Source: Bacteroidota bacterium (lineage in GTDB: Bacteria; Bacteroidota; Bacteroidia; AKYH767-A; OLB10). Taken from it: 64,000 nucleotides of DNA. The stretch spans positions 62,001 through 126,000 of the forward strand of contig JADKJB010000007.1 in NCBI GenBank assembly GCA_016722525.1, read 5' to 3'. How positions within the stretch are numbered: position 1 is the stretch's first letter; the number at the start of each line of letters is the position of its first letter. Position numbers and translations under genes: made by a program. The notes under the pieces were generated by a model. That model had not been told where the DNA came from. It saw only the letters and a list, made by a program, of their open reading frames with translations, and made no database searches. Below are positions 33,215 through 44,363 of the stretch, piece after piece.

Positions 33215-33982
33215 ACAATAATTTTATTTCCTCAGGGGTTTTTTAGCTGTACCATTTCTGTTTTTTCGGAAGCGCAAAACCCGGAAACGAAGTTGATTTC
33301 ATATCACTTTAAACGCTGCTCTTCACCGGTAGCTCGCTCCTGTTGACCTCATTGTATGATACTAATTTTTGGTGAACCTCACCTTTTATTTGGTGAACTG
33401 TTGTTTTTTGCAGGTAAATGCTAAAAATAGTAAATATGCTGTGATAAGGTTAAGAGTTTTTATAAAGTCTTGATTTTCGTTGTTAAGATAGTTACAAATA
33501 TTTATGCATTTTTTAAAGTAAAAATTAGGTCACTGTGCAACATAATACTATTTTTATGTTGCATTAGATACTTGAATCTGCCATTCTCTAATATTTATTA
33601 TACAAATGTTTAAGGTATAAACCAAATAAACTATTTTGGTAAAAAGTAAGAAAAGACTGTCAAAATCAAATTTAAGTTCCATTTAACCTAAGCAGACGGA
33701 TTTTGTAAAACCAATTGTTTTTTTCAATTTTACCTAGGCTATTCCGAATTTCATTCTAAGTTATATATAAAATGAAATTAACATTTGACCTAAGTGCTCC
33801 ATGCAATGCTATTTAAAATGCATTTCAATATAAAAATGAAATCTATCTATGAAAGAAATTTTAAGTGTAATAATTTAAAAGAAATGCTACCAGAATCAAT
33901 ATTAATATTTTATTTCCTATTCATTTCGAAATTGGTGTTTTTATTAAAAAACAAAACCGTGAACTCTGCTAAAAAAAATCAA
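33215..33982. other. Long A+T-rich gap before the cyclase receptor
   Basis: About 580 bases lack any gene; another 190 are open in the receptor frame but lack coding character and precede its signal peptide. It holds the triple 21-bp repeat at 33371-33419. No terminator after the TlpA-like gene was recognised. Confidence 0.5.
33371..33419 (+). repeat. Three direct repeats at exact 21-bp spacing, site 1
   Basis: GGTGAAC at 33371, GGTGAAC at 33392 and GGTAAAT at 33413. The bases between are T-rich. A 21-bp period places all copies on one face of the helix, as for tandem sites of LytTR-type response regulators (consensus read on the opposite strand as ACAGTTCAC). The same arrangement recurs at 37501-37549. 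Confidence 0.65.
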
Positions 33983-36900
33983 ATGAGGAATTGGGTATCA
34001 ATTATTTTCTTTTTAATACTAATATCCAACAAAACTGCATCTTCTCAATATGTAAAAAACCTGAATGATTTAAAAATTCAATCGTTAACAACAGAAAACG
34101 GGATGTTTGGCAACCAGGTGAATTGCATTTACCAGGATAGCAAAGGTTTCATCTGGATTGGAACTAACATGGGGCTGAATAGGTGGGATGGATACGAATT
34201 TAAGATTTTTATTAGTGATCCTAATAACAAGCAATGTTTCAAAAATGGTGATATAATTTCCCTTATTGAAGACAATGAAAACAGGTTGTGGATAGGTACA
34301 AAATCTGATATAGCAATTCTGAGTATGAAAACCCTTAAATTTGAAACAACAGATTTAATTAGAAACCACGACTCTCTACCACTAAACTCCAGATATCAGG
34401 CTTTCGCACTTCAAGACTCTTCATTTATGTGGATTGGAAGTGCTGATGGATTGATAAAAGTCAACCTTCATGATTATTCTATCAAAATTTACAAAACTTT
34501 TCCGAATGATTCTACTTCGTTTGGCGGAGAGGCAATTACAGCATTAAGAATATCCAACTCAGGAGATTTATGGATTGGAACTGATGGCAAAGGATTAAAT
34601 AGATACAATAAAGAGAGGGATACATTTGACCGATTTGGATTATTTTATGGTAAATTCAATACTTCTACAGATACGATTCTTAGAAATTATAGCAATGGTT
34701 CCATTGCAACTATTTCCGAGGATTTAAATGGTAATTTATTGGTCGGCACAAACGCTTCCAGTAGATTTTACCAGAATCATCCTGATTCTGCAGGAGTATT
34801 TGACACATATATGGGATATCCTCAACTACTTTTGAAGTCGGGAACTATAAGTTGGATTAATAAAGAAATTATTGATGCGTTACCAAAAGGAAAGTGGAAA
34901 AATGTTCTACGAAGGTCTAGATTTTTTGTGAGAGATAAAAATGATTTCATATACTTTATTCAGGAAAACAAAACTCTTGTAAAAATTCCTTACGATCGAT
35001 TTTTAATAGACAACAAATTTCAGTTATCAGATAGTACTTTTGAAGATTATACCTATGAATCTGATATCAATTTAACTTGTTTGTTCCTCGACAAAAATGA
35101 TAACTTGTGGATTGGAACATCATATGGGATAAAAATGTTACCAAATGTGGGTAATAAGTTTCAGGATATTCCTACAATTAGTGCTAATAAGATTGAATCC
35201 ATTGCTGAATCAAAGATTGGCGATATTTATCTTGGTACTAATAATGCCGGATTATTAAAATATGTTAAATCAAATAATAACATTCATTTGTTTAAAGTAA
35301 CTGATGCAAATAGTTATTGCGACATTTCATTTGATAAGAATGATGATTTATGGGGTTCAAATTTTTATCAAAATATTTTCAAATTGGATACATCCAACCT
35401 TCCTGATAAATATAGGTATATAGATAAACCGAAAATATATTTTAATTTTAAAATACCTGAATTGAATGTCAAAAAGATTTTTGAATTCACTATTGATCAA
35501 AACGGGACTTTGTGGGCTGAACTTGAAGATCACGGGTTTGGTTGGATTGATACTTCAGAACAAACTTTTCATGAAATGATACCTGATAGTATCCGACTTA
35601 TGAGGGTTAAATATACTTTTGCTTCGGTTTTTGATGACAAAATTTCAACATTGTGGATTGGTCGGCAAGGGGGGCTGATTGCATTAAACTACATCACAAA
35701 AAAATATGAACAATACAATATAGAAAATAATAGTTGGAACAACCCTGCAATGTTGGTACTTGGATTAGCAAAAGATGATTCAAGCCGAATCTGGTTTGGG
35801 ACACGAGCGAATGGTTTATATTGTTTTATTCCCTCGACTCAAATGTTTTATCACTTTACCAATTCTGATGGAATTCCAGATAATTCTGTGAGAGGAGTTG
35901 TTTATCACAAAGGTACTATTTGGATGAGTACTACGAATGGAATAAGTCGACTTAAAATCCCAAACAATCTTGATAACAAAAAACAGAAATTAGAAATCAG
36001 AAACTTTGGCTTAAAAGATGGTCCATTTGCAGATTCTTTCAATCCGGAAGTTTACTTGAAAGCAAAAGATGGTCAGATCTTTTTCTCCACTGAAAAAAAT
36101 CTGATTACATTTTATCCCGATTCAATATTAGATAATCCGGCTATACCTCCTGTATTTATTACAGAATTGGAAGTTAACAATCATATTATCCAATCTGGTG
36201 ATTCAACCGGGATTTTACAATATTCAATTACTTACACAGATTCCCTCTTTTTGGATTATAAAGAAAATACATTGTCATTCAGATATTCCGGATTAAATTT
36301 CATTAATCCATCTTATAATCAATTTGCTTACATGCTCGAAGGCTTCGACACCACCTGGATTCATTGTGGAAACCGGAGATTTGTCTCCTACTCCAACCTG
36401 GACCCAGGTGAATATGTGTTCCGGGTGAAAGCCAGTAACGACGATGGCGTTTGGAACGAACAGGGTAAATCCCTGCACATTATCATCTCCCTCCTTTCTG
36501 GCAAACAAACTGGTTCTATTCACTGGCTTCAATTATGGTGATTGCATCGACAGCCGGGTTGTATAAATGGCGGACCAGTAGCCTAAGAAACGATAAACGA
36601 AGATTGGAGAAAAAAGCACAGGAGCGCACAGCAGAAGTATAAAAAGAAAAACAAAAATCTTATGATTTATTACTGAATATACTTCCGGCTGATGTGATCG
36701 AAGAACTGAAAGCTAGCGGCAAAACTCTTGCCCGCAATTACGATCTGGTAACAGTCCTTTTTGCCGATTTTCAGGATTTTACTTCTATCACCGAAGAGAT
36801 GGCTCCAGAAGATCTGGTTTCAGGTATTGATGAATATTTCGAAACCTTCGACCGGATTGTTGGGAAGTATCCAATTGAAAAAATTAAAACTGTTGGAGAT

Positions 36901-37290
36901 GCTTATATCTGTGCGGCCGGCCTGCCTCAAACCTCAATGGATAACCCCGTTATCATGATGGATGCCGCATTTGAAATGATTAAAGCCATTGAAACTCTTA
37001 AGGAAAACAGGTTGCAGATTGGCAAAGTAGCGTTTAATATTCGTATTGGAGCTCATTCAGGTCCATTGGTGGCAGGTGTCGTAGGTATAAAGAAATTTTC
37101 TTATGATATCTGGGGTGATACCGTGAATACAGCTGCCCGTATGCAACAGCATGGCGAACCTGGTAAGGTCAACATTTCAGGAACCACATACAATCTCATT
37201 AAACACCGTTTCAATTGCATACCTAGAGGTAGAATTGAAGTGAAAAACAAAGGTGAAATAGATATGTATTTTGTGGAAGGGAGGAAATAA
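33983..37290 (+). CDS. Propeller-Y_Y_Y receptor fused to class III adenylate cyclase (frame-interrupted)
   Basis: About 1,100 residues rebuilt from ATG at 33983, which opens a signal peptide (VSIIFFLILISNKTASSQ). Repeated NLWIGT/GLNRWDG motifs mark two seven-bladed sensor propellers as in Bacteroidota hybrid regulators. A Y_Y_Y domain (LSFRYSGLNF; YMLEGFDTTWI), one membrane helix, a coiled coil (KRRLEKKAQERTAEV) and a cyclase domain follow. The cyclase keeps both metal aspartates (LFADFQDF; KTVGDAY), the adenine-choosing Lys and Asp (EKIKT; YDIWGDTVN) and RMQQH, so cAMP is the predicted product. A missing C near 36490 shifts the frame, and an in-frame TAA sits at 36640-36642 in the coiled coil. 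Confidence 0.82.
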
Positions 37291-37786
37291 AAAAAATTAA
37301 AATTTAATTGAATGTAATTTTTGCTTTGGCTCACTTAAAATTATCCTTGTAACTAGTTTTGTATTTACCACCACCTGTAATTCAAACTCGGTTTTACAAG
37401 GAAGCAGAATATTAATTGCTGGTAACTAATACTTTTTACTGTTTACCCTTTTTACCAATTTTACTTTCTAGCTAATCTCCCAAATATCTTGTTTTATTTA
37501 GGCGAACAATCCCTTTTTATTGGTGAATAACTATTTTTATTGGGTAAACGAAAATAATTTAAAATTTAAGTGTAATTTTTGTAGCTGATAATCAACTTAT
37601 TATAAATTATTTTGCTGTAAAACTTTGATCTTCAACTACGATCATCTAAATTCACCCCCAACCCCCCACTATTATTTATTGAACAGTAACTATTCAGACA
37701 TCCCCGAAAGGGTTGTCACATATAGTATAATTGCTTCGTGCGTAAAACAAATTGAATTAACATAAACCACCAACTATAATAATCAA
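37291..37786. other. Gap of 496 bases upstream of the metalloprotease
   Basis: No gene. Contains the second triple 21-bp repeat (37501-37549) and a C-rich patch near 37650. No clear TAnnTTTG box or terminator was found. Confidence 0.5.
37501..37549 (+). repeat. Three direct repeats at exact 21-bp spacing, site 2
   Basis: GGCGAAC at 37501, GGTGAAT at 37522 and GGTAAAC at 37543: same core, spacing and orientation as the site at 33371. It lies 238 bases before the metalloprotease start. Confidence 0.65.
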
Positions 37787-40700
37787 ATGACCATGAATCC
37801 AAATCAAAACAGTAAACACTCGCTCCTGTTAATTGCCTTATTCCTTATGTTGTTATGCGTTTCTAAAAATTCATTTGCGGCGGGAAGTCCACGGGTAGGG
37901 AAAATTGCCCAACGGGTGAACGGGTTAGTGGTTGCTAAAACAGTATTTCAGCAGTTACCACTTTTTAATGTATCCGGTGTTCAACAAAACGAAGCTCTTT
38001 CGCAAACATTAAAGAGCTATACGTTGCTTCAGTTAAATGCAACAGGAATGCAAGCAGTGTTAAACAACGCTCCTGATTTTTTACGAGTGACCCTTCCCTC
38101 GCCCAACAACAGCGCTGCAATTACTCTACTCTTATACAAAGAGACTATTTCAAAAAATGGCTTCACGCTTGAAACCAATGATGGGCAACGATTCACTGAA
38201 CTCAATAAAATAGTTCACTATCGAGGCATCATTGAAAATGATCCCTATTCGGTGGCAGCCCTCTCCTTTTCTAATGAAGAAACAATGGGAATTATCAGCA
38301 ACAGCAAAGGTAATTTTGTTTTAGGCAAAATTGAAAAGGCTAACAGTAACGAATATGTGTTTTATAACGACCATGAAATGCTTCAGCCATTCACATTTAA
38401 TTGCGGCGCCAATACACTAAACATGGTGCAGGAATATCAGCACAATAACCAGAATAATAATCCAGGCATTCTTTCTACAAAATGTGTCGACTGGTATTAC
38501 GAAACTGATTATGATGTTTTTGTTGGTAAAGGAAGTCTGGCCAATGTAAATAGTTACATTCAGGGTGTTTTCAATCAGGTATCAACCATGTATGATAATG
38601 ATGGTGTTTCCATCACACTACAAACATTATACGTTTGGACAGCAACGGATCCCTACACAGGTCCAACCACCAGTAATTATCTTTCTCAATTTGGAACAAA
38701 CAGAACCTCCTTTGCAGGTGATCTTGCCAACCTGGTGGGTTATGCCGGCGGTGGTGGTATCGCGTACGTAAATGGATTGTGTTCATCCAGTAACAACTAT
38801 AAGATGGGCTATATGGGCATCAGCTCTTCGTATAATACGGTACCTACCTATTCCTGGACCGTAGAGGTGGTAACACACGAAGATGGGCACCTGTTAGGAT
38901 CACGACACACTCACGATTGTGTTTGGAACGGAAACAGCACTGCTATTGATGGCTGTGGTGATGCAGCAGGATATCCCGGCAACGGAAGCTGCGCCGACGG
39001 ACCCATTCCAGTTGATGGCACCATCATGAGCTACTGTCATCTTGTGAGCGCAGGAATAAATTTTAGTTTGGGTTTTGGTCCGCAGCCAGCAGCGCTAATA
39101 TTAAACAATGTAAATAACGCAAGCTGCTTATCGGCTTGTTCGGCATGCCAAACCCCATCACAACCCGGATCCATTTCAGGGGCATCTTCCTTTTGTCAGA
39201 GTTCCACTCAAACCTATTCCGTTACCGCTGTAGCAGGTGCAACCAGTTACCTTTGGGTGATGCCGGCAGGATGGACAGGTGCATCCACTACCAACAGCAT
39301 TACAGTTACAACAACTACTACAGGAGGTACCGTTTCGGTAACAGCGGTTAATGCTTGTGGTAACAGTACCGCACGTACGCTTACTGTTACCGGAGCAGCA
39401 GTGCCCGGAACTCCGGGGAATCTTATAGGCAGCACATCGGTTTGTCAGGGAAGTACACAAACCTATTCTATAGGTGCTGTTTCAGGAGCCACCTCCTATA
39501 TTTGGTCACTTCCATCTGGCTGGACGGGCTCCTCCGCAACCAACAGCATTACTACTACCACCAATGCTACAGGAGGAGCTGTTTCGGTAGTTGCAGTAAA
39601 TAGTTGCGGAAACAGTTCTGCGCGAACTATAACGGTAGCTATAAACGTTGTGCCGGCACAACCTGCAGCAATAACAGGAAGCGCTTCAATTTGTCCGAAC
39701 GCTACAATAACCTATTCGGTAACGGCAGTTTCGGGTGCTACTTCCTATATATGGACTTTGCCGGGAGGCTGGACCGGAACCTCATCAACAAACAGCATTA
39801 TTACAACAGCTACCAGCGTTGGAGGTAATGTTTCGGTTGCTGCAAATAATGGCTGCGGTACAGGAACTGTCAGAAATCTTGCAGTCGCCATTTCAGGAGC
39901 TATACCGGCAACACCTTCCACTATAACTGCCACCGCGGGAAACACAAAAGTTTGTCCAGGTGATACAAAAATATATTCCATTGCACCGGTTTCGGGCGCT
40001 ACTTTATATACCTGGACATTACCGGCAGGGGCTATTATTACCAGCGGACAAGGTACCAGTTCCATAACTGTACAATACCAATCAGGCTTTATAGCAAGCG
40101 GTGTACTTGGAGTTGCAAGTACCAACTTATGTGGTAGCAGTGCTGCACGAACTTTAACCATAACACGAAACACGCCGGCTAAACCGGGAGTGATTTCAGG
40201 TCCGCTTTACGGTGTATGCAATTCGAACAACAAGACCTACACTGTGACTTCAGTAGCAGGAGTCACCTACAACTGGTATTTCAGCACAGCCAGTGCCGTT
40301 ATAGCCACCGGACAGGGAACAAGCAACATAACAGCCAATTTCACTCCTAATTATACATCGGGAACTTTAAATGTAACTGCTAATAACGCCTGTGGCACCA
40401 GTACTATTCGCACCGCCTCGGTAAATTCAATTCTTCCTGCTGCAACAGCCCTCACAGGAACGACATCACCTTGTGCCAACCAATCAGGTGTACCTTATTC
40501 AGTAACTCCGGTAGCCGGAGCTACGGCTTATCAATGGACGGTTCCGTCAGGATCAAGAATTAACGATGGAGTTACCACTTCCACCTCGTCTGTATTTACC
40601 ACAACTGCTACCAACGTGACTGTCAACTTCAAAACCATTGCGGGTAATGTTCGGGTAAATGCTATTAATGCCTGTGGATTAGGAGCAAGTAAAACTTTAG

Positions 40701-40996
40701 CTGTTTCTTTTAGTTGTCGGGAAGCAACTAATTTGAATTCATTCCCTCTTACTGTAACCACTTATCCCAATCCTGTAAACAATGAATTAAATATTGAATT
40801 CGGATCGGAGACAGCCACAACAAATCAAATACGAGTTTATGATGTTACCGGTAAAACTCTGGCTGAACAAAAAGGGATTTCAGTACCTGGAATAAACAAA
40901 ATTCAAATGAGTACCAAAGAGTTAAAAAGCGGCATTTATTTCGTTGAAGTATTGAATGGTGATGAGAAAACAACTTCAAAAATAGCTGTAGAATAA
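37787..40996 (+). CDS. Reprolysin-like zinc metalloprotease, T9SS-sorted
   Basis: A 1,069-residue protein with a signal peptide (LLLIALFLMLLCVSKNSFAA). A propeptide-like N-terminal ~190 residues precede an M12B-type catalytic domain with the full metzincin motif HEDGHLLGSRH at residues 364-374 and a Met-turn GTIMSYCH. Six ~85-residue PKD/Ig-like repeats follow (GATSYLWVMPAGWTG...NSIT; VSVTAVNACGNS), each with paired cysteines. The C-terminus is a T9SS type A sorting domain (TYPNPVNNELNIEF; LKSGIYFVEV). It should be secreted across the outer membrane and degrade proteins outside the cell. Intact frame; followed by a strong terminator. Confidence 0.9.
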   Translation: MTMNPNQNSKHSLLLIALFLMLLCVSKNSFAAGSPRVGKIAQRVNGLVVAKTVFQQLPLFNVSGVQQNEALSQTLKSYTLLQLNATGMQAVLNNAPDFLRVTLPSPNNSAAITLLLYKETISKNGFTLETNDGQRFTELNKIVHYRGIIENDPYSVAALSFSNEETMGIISNSKGNFVLGKIEKANSNEYVFYNDHEMLQPFTFNCGANTLNMVQEYQHNNQNNNPGILSTKCVDWYYETDYDVFVGKGSLANVNSYIQGVFNQVSTMYDNDGVSITLQTLYVWTATDPYTGPTTSNYLSQFGTNRTSFAGDLANLVGYAGGGGIAYVNGLCSSSNNYKMGYMGISSSYNTVPTYSWTVEVVTHEDGHLLGSRHTHDCVWNGNSTAIDGCGDAAGYPGNGSCADGPIPVDGTIMSYCHLVSAGINFSLGFGPQPAALILNNVNNASCLSACSACQTPSQPGSISGASSFCQSSTQTYSVTAVAGATSYLWVMPAGWTGASTTNSITVTTTTTGGTVSVTAVNACGNSTARTLTVTGAAVPGTPGNLIGSTSVCQGSTQTYSIGAVSGATSYIWSLPSGWTGSSATNSITTTTNATGGAVSVVAVNSCGNSSARTITVAINVVPAQPAAITGSASICPNATITYSVTAVSGATSYIWTLPGGWTGTSSTNSIITTATSVGGNVSVAANNGCGTGTVRNLAVAISGAIPATPSTITATAGNTKVCPGDTKIYSIAPVSGATLYTWTLPAGAIITSGQGTSSITVQYQSGFIASGVLGVASTNLCGSSAARTLTITRNTPAKPGVISGPLYGVCNSNNKTYTVTSVAGVTYNWYFSTASAVIATGQGTSNITANFTPNYTSGTLNVTANNACGTSTIRTASVNSILPAATALTGTTSPCANQSGVPYSVTPVAGATAYQWTVPSGSRINDGVTTSTSSVFTTTATNVTVNFKTIAGNVRVNAINACGLGASKTLAVSFSCREATNLNSFPLTVTTYPNPVNNELNIEFGSETATTNQIRVYDVTGKTLAEQKGISVPGINKIQMSTKELKSGIYFVEVLNGDEKTTSKIAVE

Positions 40997-41034
40997 AATC
41001 ATTTACAATAGGTGGGTTAGGTTAATTTGTGATT

Positions 41035-41068
41035 AAGTGGCAGGAAGGGGTTCCTGCCACTTTTTTTT
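41035..41068 (+). terminator. Intrinsic terminator after the metalloprotease
   Basis: A 10-12 bp stem (GTGGCAGGAA pairing with TTCCTGCCAC) closed by a GGGG loop and followed by eight T. About 40 bases after the stop codon. Confidence 0.9.
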
Positions 41069-41225
41069 GTTGCCGTAAGTAATCGCAATAAAACACACTT
41101 TGCACTTACATCAAAAATGTAAATTCCAAGACGTTGCTAAATTGTAAAGAATCACGAAGTTGGGTCGATTCCTAATCTGATTTTGTTTTAATATTTTTAC
41201 CAGTATATTGCATCAATTATAAAAA

Positions 41226-42182
41226 ATGAAGCTCCCTAAAAATATAGAAATCGCTTTTTTCGAAAAGTCCTTCAGGCTTCAACCCTTGCTTTGGCAGGAT
41301 ATAATTCTTGAATTGTGTGAATTAAATAATTTACCTAAAAATGATTTTTATCCATATAAGGATGGATCCAATCTAATAGCTTCGGTTGCCGACAAATACA
41401 TTATCAAAATATTTCCTCCGTTTCATCGTCATCAATGGGAGAGTGAATACCGGGTATTGAAAAACCTCAATAAAAAAATTCAAATTCCTGTTCCCGAACT
41501 ACTTGCTTCCGGAGAGCTGGAGGACGGGTGGACTTATGTTATCATAACCAAGCTTCCGGGAGTTACTATGGAAAGCATTTGGGGTTCGGTGGGAGATGCG
41601 GCTAAAAAACATTTACTTCGACAGACAGGACAAATAATGTCGCAGGTACATTCGCTGAGTGCTGATGAGTTATCAGATCTTCCTCCCACATGGGAGGAAT
41701 TTATAAACTCCATGATTGAAAGATGCTATGAGCGGCATGTCAGATTAAAAGCTCCGGAATGGTTACTGAAGGAACTCCTCGAATATTGTTCTCATAACAT
41801 ACATTTGCTTCCAACTAACTTCAAGCCTGTTATTCTTACCGGCGAATACACTCCTTTCAATTTATTGGTATCCCAAACAAACAATCAGTGGAATATCTCA
41901 GCGATGATTGATTTTGGAGATGCCATGATAGGATTTAACGAATACGATTTACTCGGCCCATCTGTTTTTTGTTGCGAAGGAAATTTTGAATTAGTTGCAG
42001 CACTTTTCGAGGGCTATGGAATTCCCTACAACAACGTAAACAGCGACTTCCGCACACGCCTCATGTTGCTGATGCTGCTGCATCGTTACAGTGATTTGAA
42101 CACTCAAATTTTCATTCCTGAATGGAGTATCAGAGCGAAAAGTTTGGAGGAATTGGAGGAATTGATTTGGCCGGTGGGGTGA
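41226..42182 (+). CDS. Aminoglycoside phosphotransferase-fold protein
   Basis: A 318-residue cytoplasmic protein. The N-lobe has an invariant-lysine-like strand (KYIIKIFP) and the hinge WTYVIITKLPG. The C-lobe holds ILTGEYTPFNLLV where APH enzymes have HGDxxxxN, and the metal-binding IDFGDAMIG. The brake/catalytic His-Gly-Asp is therefore Thr-Gly-Glu, while Asn and the DFG-like Asp remain. This matches a subgroup of APH-like proteins of unclear substrate. It may phosphorylate a small molecule other than an aminoglycoside, so resistance should not be inferred. Intact frame. Confidence 0.75.
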   Translation: MKLPKNIEIAFFEKSFRLQPLLWQDIILELCELNNLPKNDFYPYKDGSNLIASVADKYIIKIFPPFHRHQWESEYRVLKNLNKKIQIPVPELLASGELEDGWTYVIITKLPGVTMESIWGSVGDAAKKHLLRQTGQIMSQVHSLSADELSDLPPTWEEFINSMIERCYERHVRLKAPEWLLKELLEYCSHNIHLLPTNFKPVILTGEYTPFNLLVSQTNNQWNISAMIDFGDAMIGFNEYDLLGPSVFCCEGNFELVAALFEGYGIPYNNVNSDFRTRLMLLMLLHRYSDLNTQIFIPEWSIRAKSLEELEELIWPVG

Positions 42183-42261
42183 AAAGTAAAACTGCAGATA
42201 GCGATATTTTCGGACAAACGGTCTTTTGTATGGATACTACAAAACTCCCTCGAAATACCTT

Positions 42262-42402
42262 ATGGAGTCAATCACCAATTATGGTGAATTAGTTGGACTG
42301 ATTAGAGAATCAGGCTTATTTGAGGAATCCTCAATTCCGAATTTTTCTAAAACAAATGGCAAACAGCATTCTTTAATTTTTAATAACTTAGCAACTCATT
42401 AA
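42262..42402 (+). CDS. Possible small ORF of 46 codons
   Basis: An open frame of MESITNYGELVGLIRESG-type sequence, with coding-like amino-acid use extending about 20 codons upstream of the ATG to 42200. It could be a small gene or the tail of a decayed one. No ribosome site or homolog recognised. Confidence 0.25.
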   Translation: MESITNYGELVGLIRESGLFEESSIPNFSKTNGKQHSLIFNNLATH

Positions 42403-42424
42403 AACTTCCCATCGACCTACTTCC

Positions 42425-42980
42425 ATGCTATCATTTAATTTCCAAAACTTTCCGCATTTGTCCACGAAGCGGCTCACATTGCGTCCGGTATTGAAAACAG
42501 ATTGCAACGAAATCTTTAGACTTCGCAGTCACCCGGAAGTAATGAGATACATTGCCAAAAAACCTGTAGAAACCATGGAGGAGGCAGTTGCCTTTATTGA
42601 ACGAATTGCTGCCATTGAAAAAGCTAACGAATGTGTTACCTGGGCCATTACTATTAAAGGTAACAAACCAACTTGTTGGCAACATATGTCTTTGGAATTT
42701 AAAGCCCGAACACTACAGGGCTGAAATTGGGTATACGCTGTTGCCGGAATTTCATCGCCAGGGAATCATGAATGAGGCCGTTGAAGAGGTTGTCAAATAT
42801 GCCTTCCAAACATTAAACTTACACAGTATTGAAGGGCATGTAAATTCGATGAATGAGGGTTCAGTAAAAATATTGGAACGAAATAATTTTGTTAGAGAGG
42901 GTTACTTCAGGGAAAACCAATATTACAATGGAAAATTTTATGACACTGCCGTTTATACACTTTTTAACAAAATAAGCTAA
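42425..42980 (+). CDS. GNAT acetyltransferase, RimJ/RimL type (frame-interrupted)
   Basis: About 184 residues rebuilt. Pattern: STKRLTLRPVLKTDCNEIFRLRSHPEVMRYI (N-terminal GNAT beta-strand and helix), VTWAITIKGN, then YRAEIGYTLLPEFHRQGIMNEAVEEVVKYAF with the acetyl-CoA pyrophosphate loop RQGIMNEA, and SVKILERNNFVREGYFRE. It transfers acetyl from acetyl-CoA, probably to a protein N-terminus or a small amine. The frame shifts by one base near 42670, where GNKPTCW would otherwise read GNKQLVGNICLWN. Substrate unknown. Confidence 0.8.
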
Positions 42981-43001
42981 GACCGATTTTTAGATTCAGG
43001 C

Positions 43002-43028
43002 TTGGCCACACTGGATTTTATATATTTG
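43002..43028 (+). promoter_or_regulatory. Promoter with -33 TTG and -7 TATATTTG
   Basis: TTG at 43002-43004, 16 bases, then TATATTTG at 43021-43028, and the ATG of the membrane protein at 43056. The best-formed Bacteroidota promoter in the window. Confidence 0.6.
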
Positions 43029-43055
43029 CTTAAATAAGTTGCCGCCTCTGTTCCT

Positions 43056-44362
43056 ATGAAGTTTAAAAACCTTCCATCCCTTTCCATTGCATTTATTATG
43101 GTCATCATGACGCTGATCAGCTCCAACCTGCAATGGGGGAAAGAAAACTGGAGAGGGGTGCTGGAATCAGATGCAAAAGGATACTACGCTTATTTGCCTG
43201 CTGTATTTATCTATAAGGATCTCAATTTTAATTTTTTCGATCAAATAGAAAAGGAAAAATATTATAACGAGAAGCTTTTTTTCGAATACCGTGCACATAT
43301 CAATGATACAACTGTTGATAAATTCTATTGCGGTACAGCTCTAGCTCAACTGCCATTCTTTTGGCGGCACATGCCAGTAGTGGAATGACCGGCTATGAGC
43401 AGGATGGGTATTCGAAATTATATATGATATTTATTTGCTTGGCTGCTCTTTTTTATCTTTTTATCGGACTATTTTTCCTGAATAAAATTCTAATTCAGTA
43501 TAATGTTTTGCCGGTTGCAAGATCCTTGACCTTGCTAACAACAGTCTTTGCAACAAATATTTTCTATTACACTGTTGTGGAAGCGGGCATGTCGCATATT
43601 TACTCTTTTGGTTGTGTGACTATGTTTTTATACTTCGTGAAAAGCTATTTTTTAAAAAAGCAGAATTATCAGATTTTACTATCAGCTGCCTTATTCGGTT
43701 TAATTATCTTGCTACGACCCATCAACGGGCTGGTTATTCTTACCATCCCTTTCTTATCCGGTTCGTCAAAATCACTACTGGATGGATTTTCGAACTTGAT
43801 TTCAAAGCCAAAATTATTGACATTTAGTAGTATCATTATTTTGCTGCTTCTATCTATTCAACCTATTATTTATAAAATAGCAGTAAACCAATTTTTTGTT
43901 TACTCCTACGAATATGAAAAGTTCAACTTTAATGATCCCCATATTTTCGACATCCTATTCAGTTATAAAAAAGGACTGTTTTTATACACACCTGTTTTGT
44001 TGCTCTCGTTAACAGGAGGAATTTATTTATTCAAAAGAAATCGTTATGAATTTTATTCGTTGTTGTTGTTCCTGACTATTTTAACCTACCTGCTTTCATC
44101 GTGGTGGAACTGGTGGTATGGAGGAAGTTTTTCGTCACGTGTTTACATGGAGTACATTCCTTTGTTTTCCTTATTGCTTGGCATTTCACTTTCCTCGTTA
44201 TCCAAAGGCATTTTAAAAAACTCATTCACTACTTTGATTTTCGCCTGCATCCTACTTTGTCAGATTCAAACCTATCAGTACAGGTATTACCAGATTCACT
44301 GGGAGAATATGACGAAAGAAAAATATTGGGAGATGTTTTTACGAATCGATAAGCTGGTATAA
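43056..44362 (+). CDS. Polytopic membrane protein, GT-C glycosyltransferase-like (frame-interrupted)
   Basis: About 435 residues rebuilt with roughly ten membrane helices. The first loop contains ESDAKGYYAYLPAVF, a DxxxYYxY feature like the acidic catalytic loop of GT-C/PMT-type sugar transferases. A later loop has SSWWNWWYGGSFSSRVYMEYIPLF, rich in aromatic residues, as in members of this fold. It probably transfers sugars from polyprenyl carriers, but the acceptor is unknown. A missing T near 43362 (TTTT for five T) breaks the frame at LPFFLAAHASSG. A bidirectional terminator follows. Confidence 0.7.
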
Positions 44363-44363
44363 A

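Noticed and set aside
33794..33982. Upstream extension of the cyclase receptor
   Set aside because: It precedes a clear signal peptide at 33983 and has low-complexity A+T-rich sequence.
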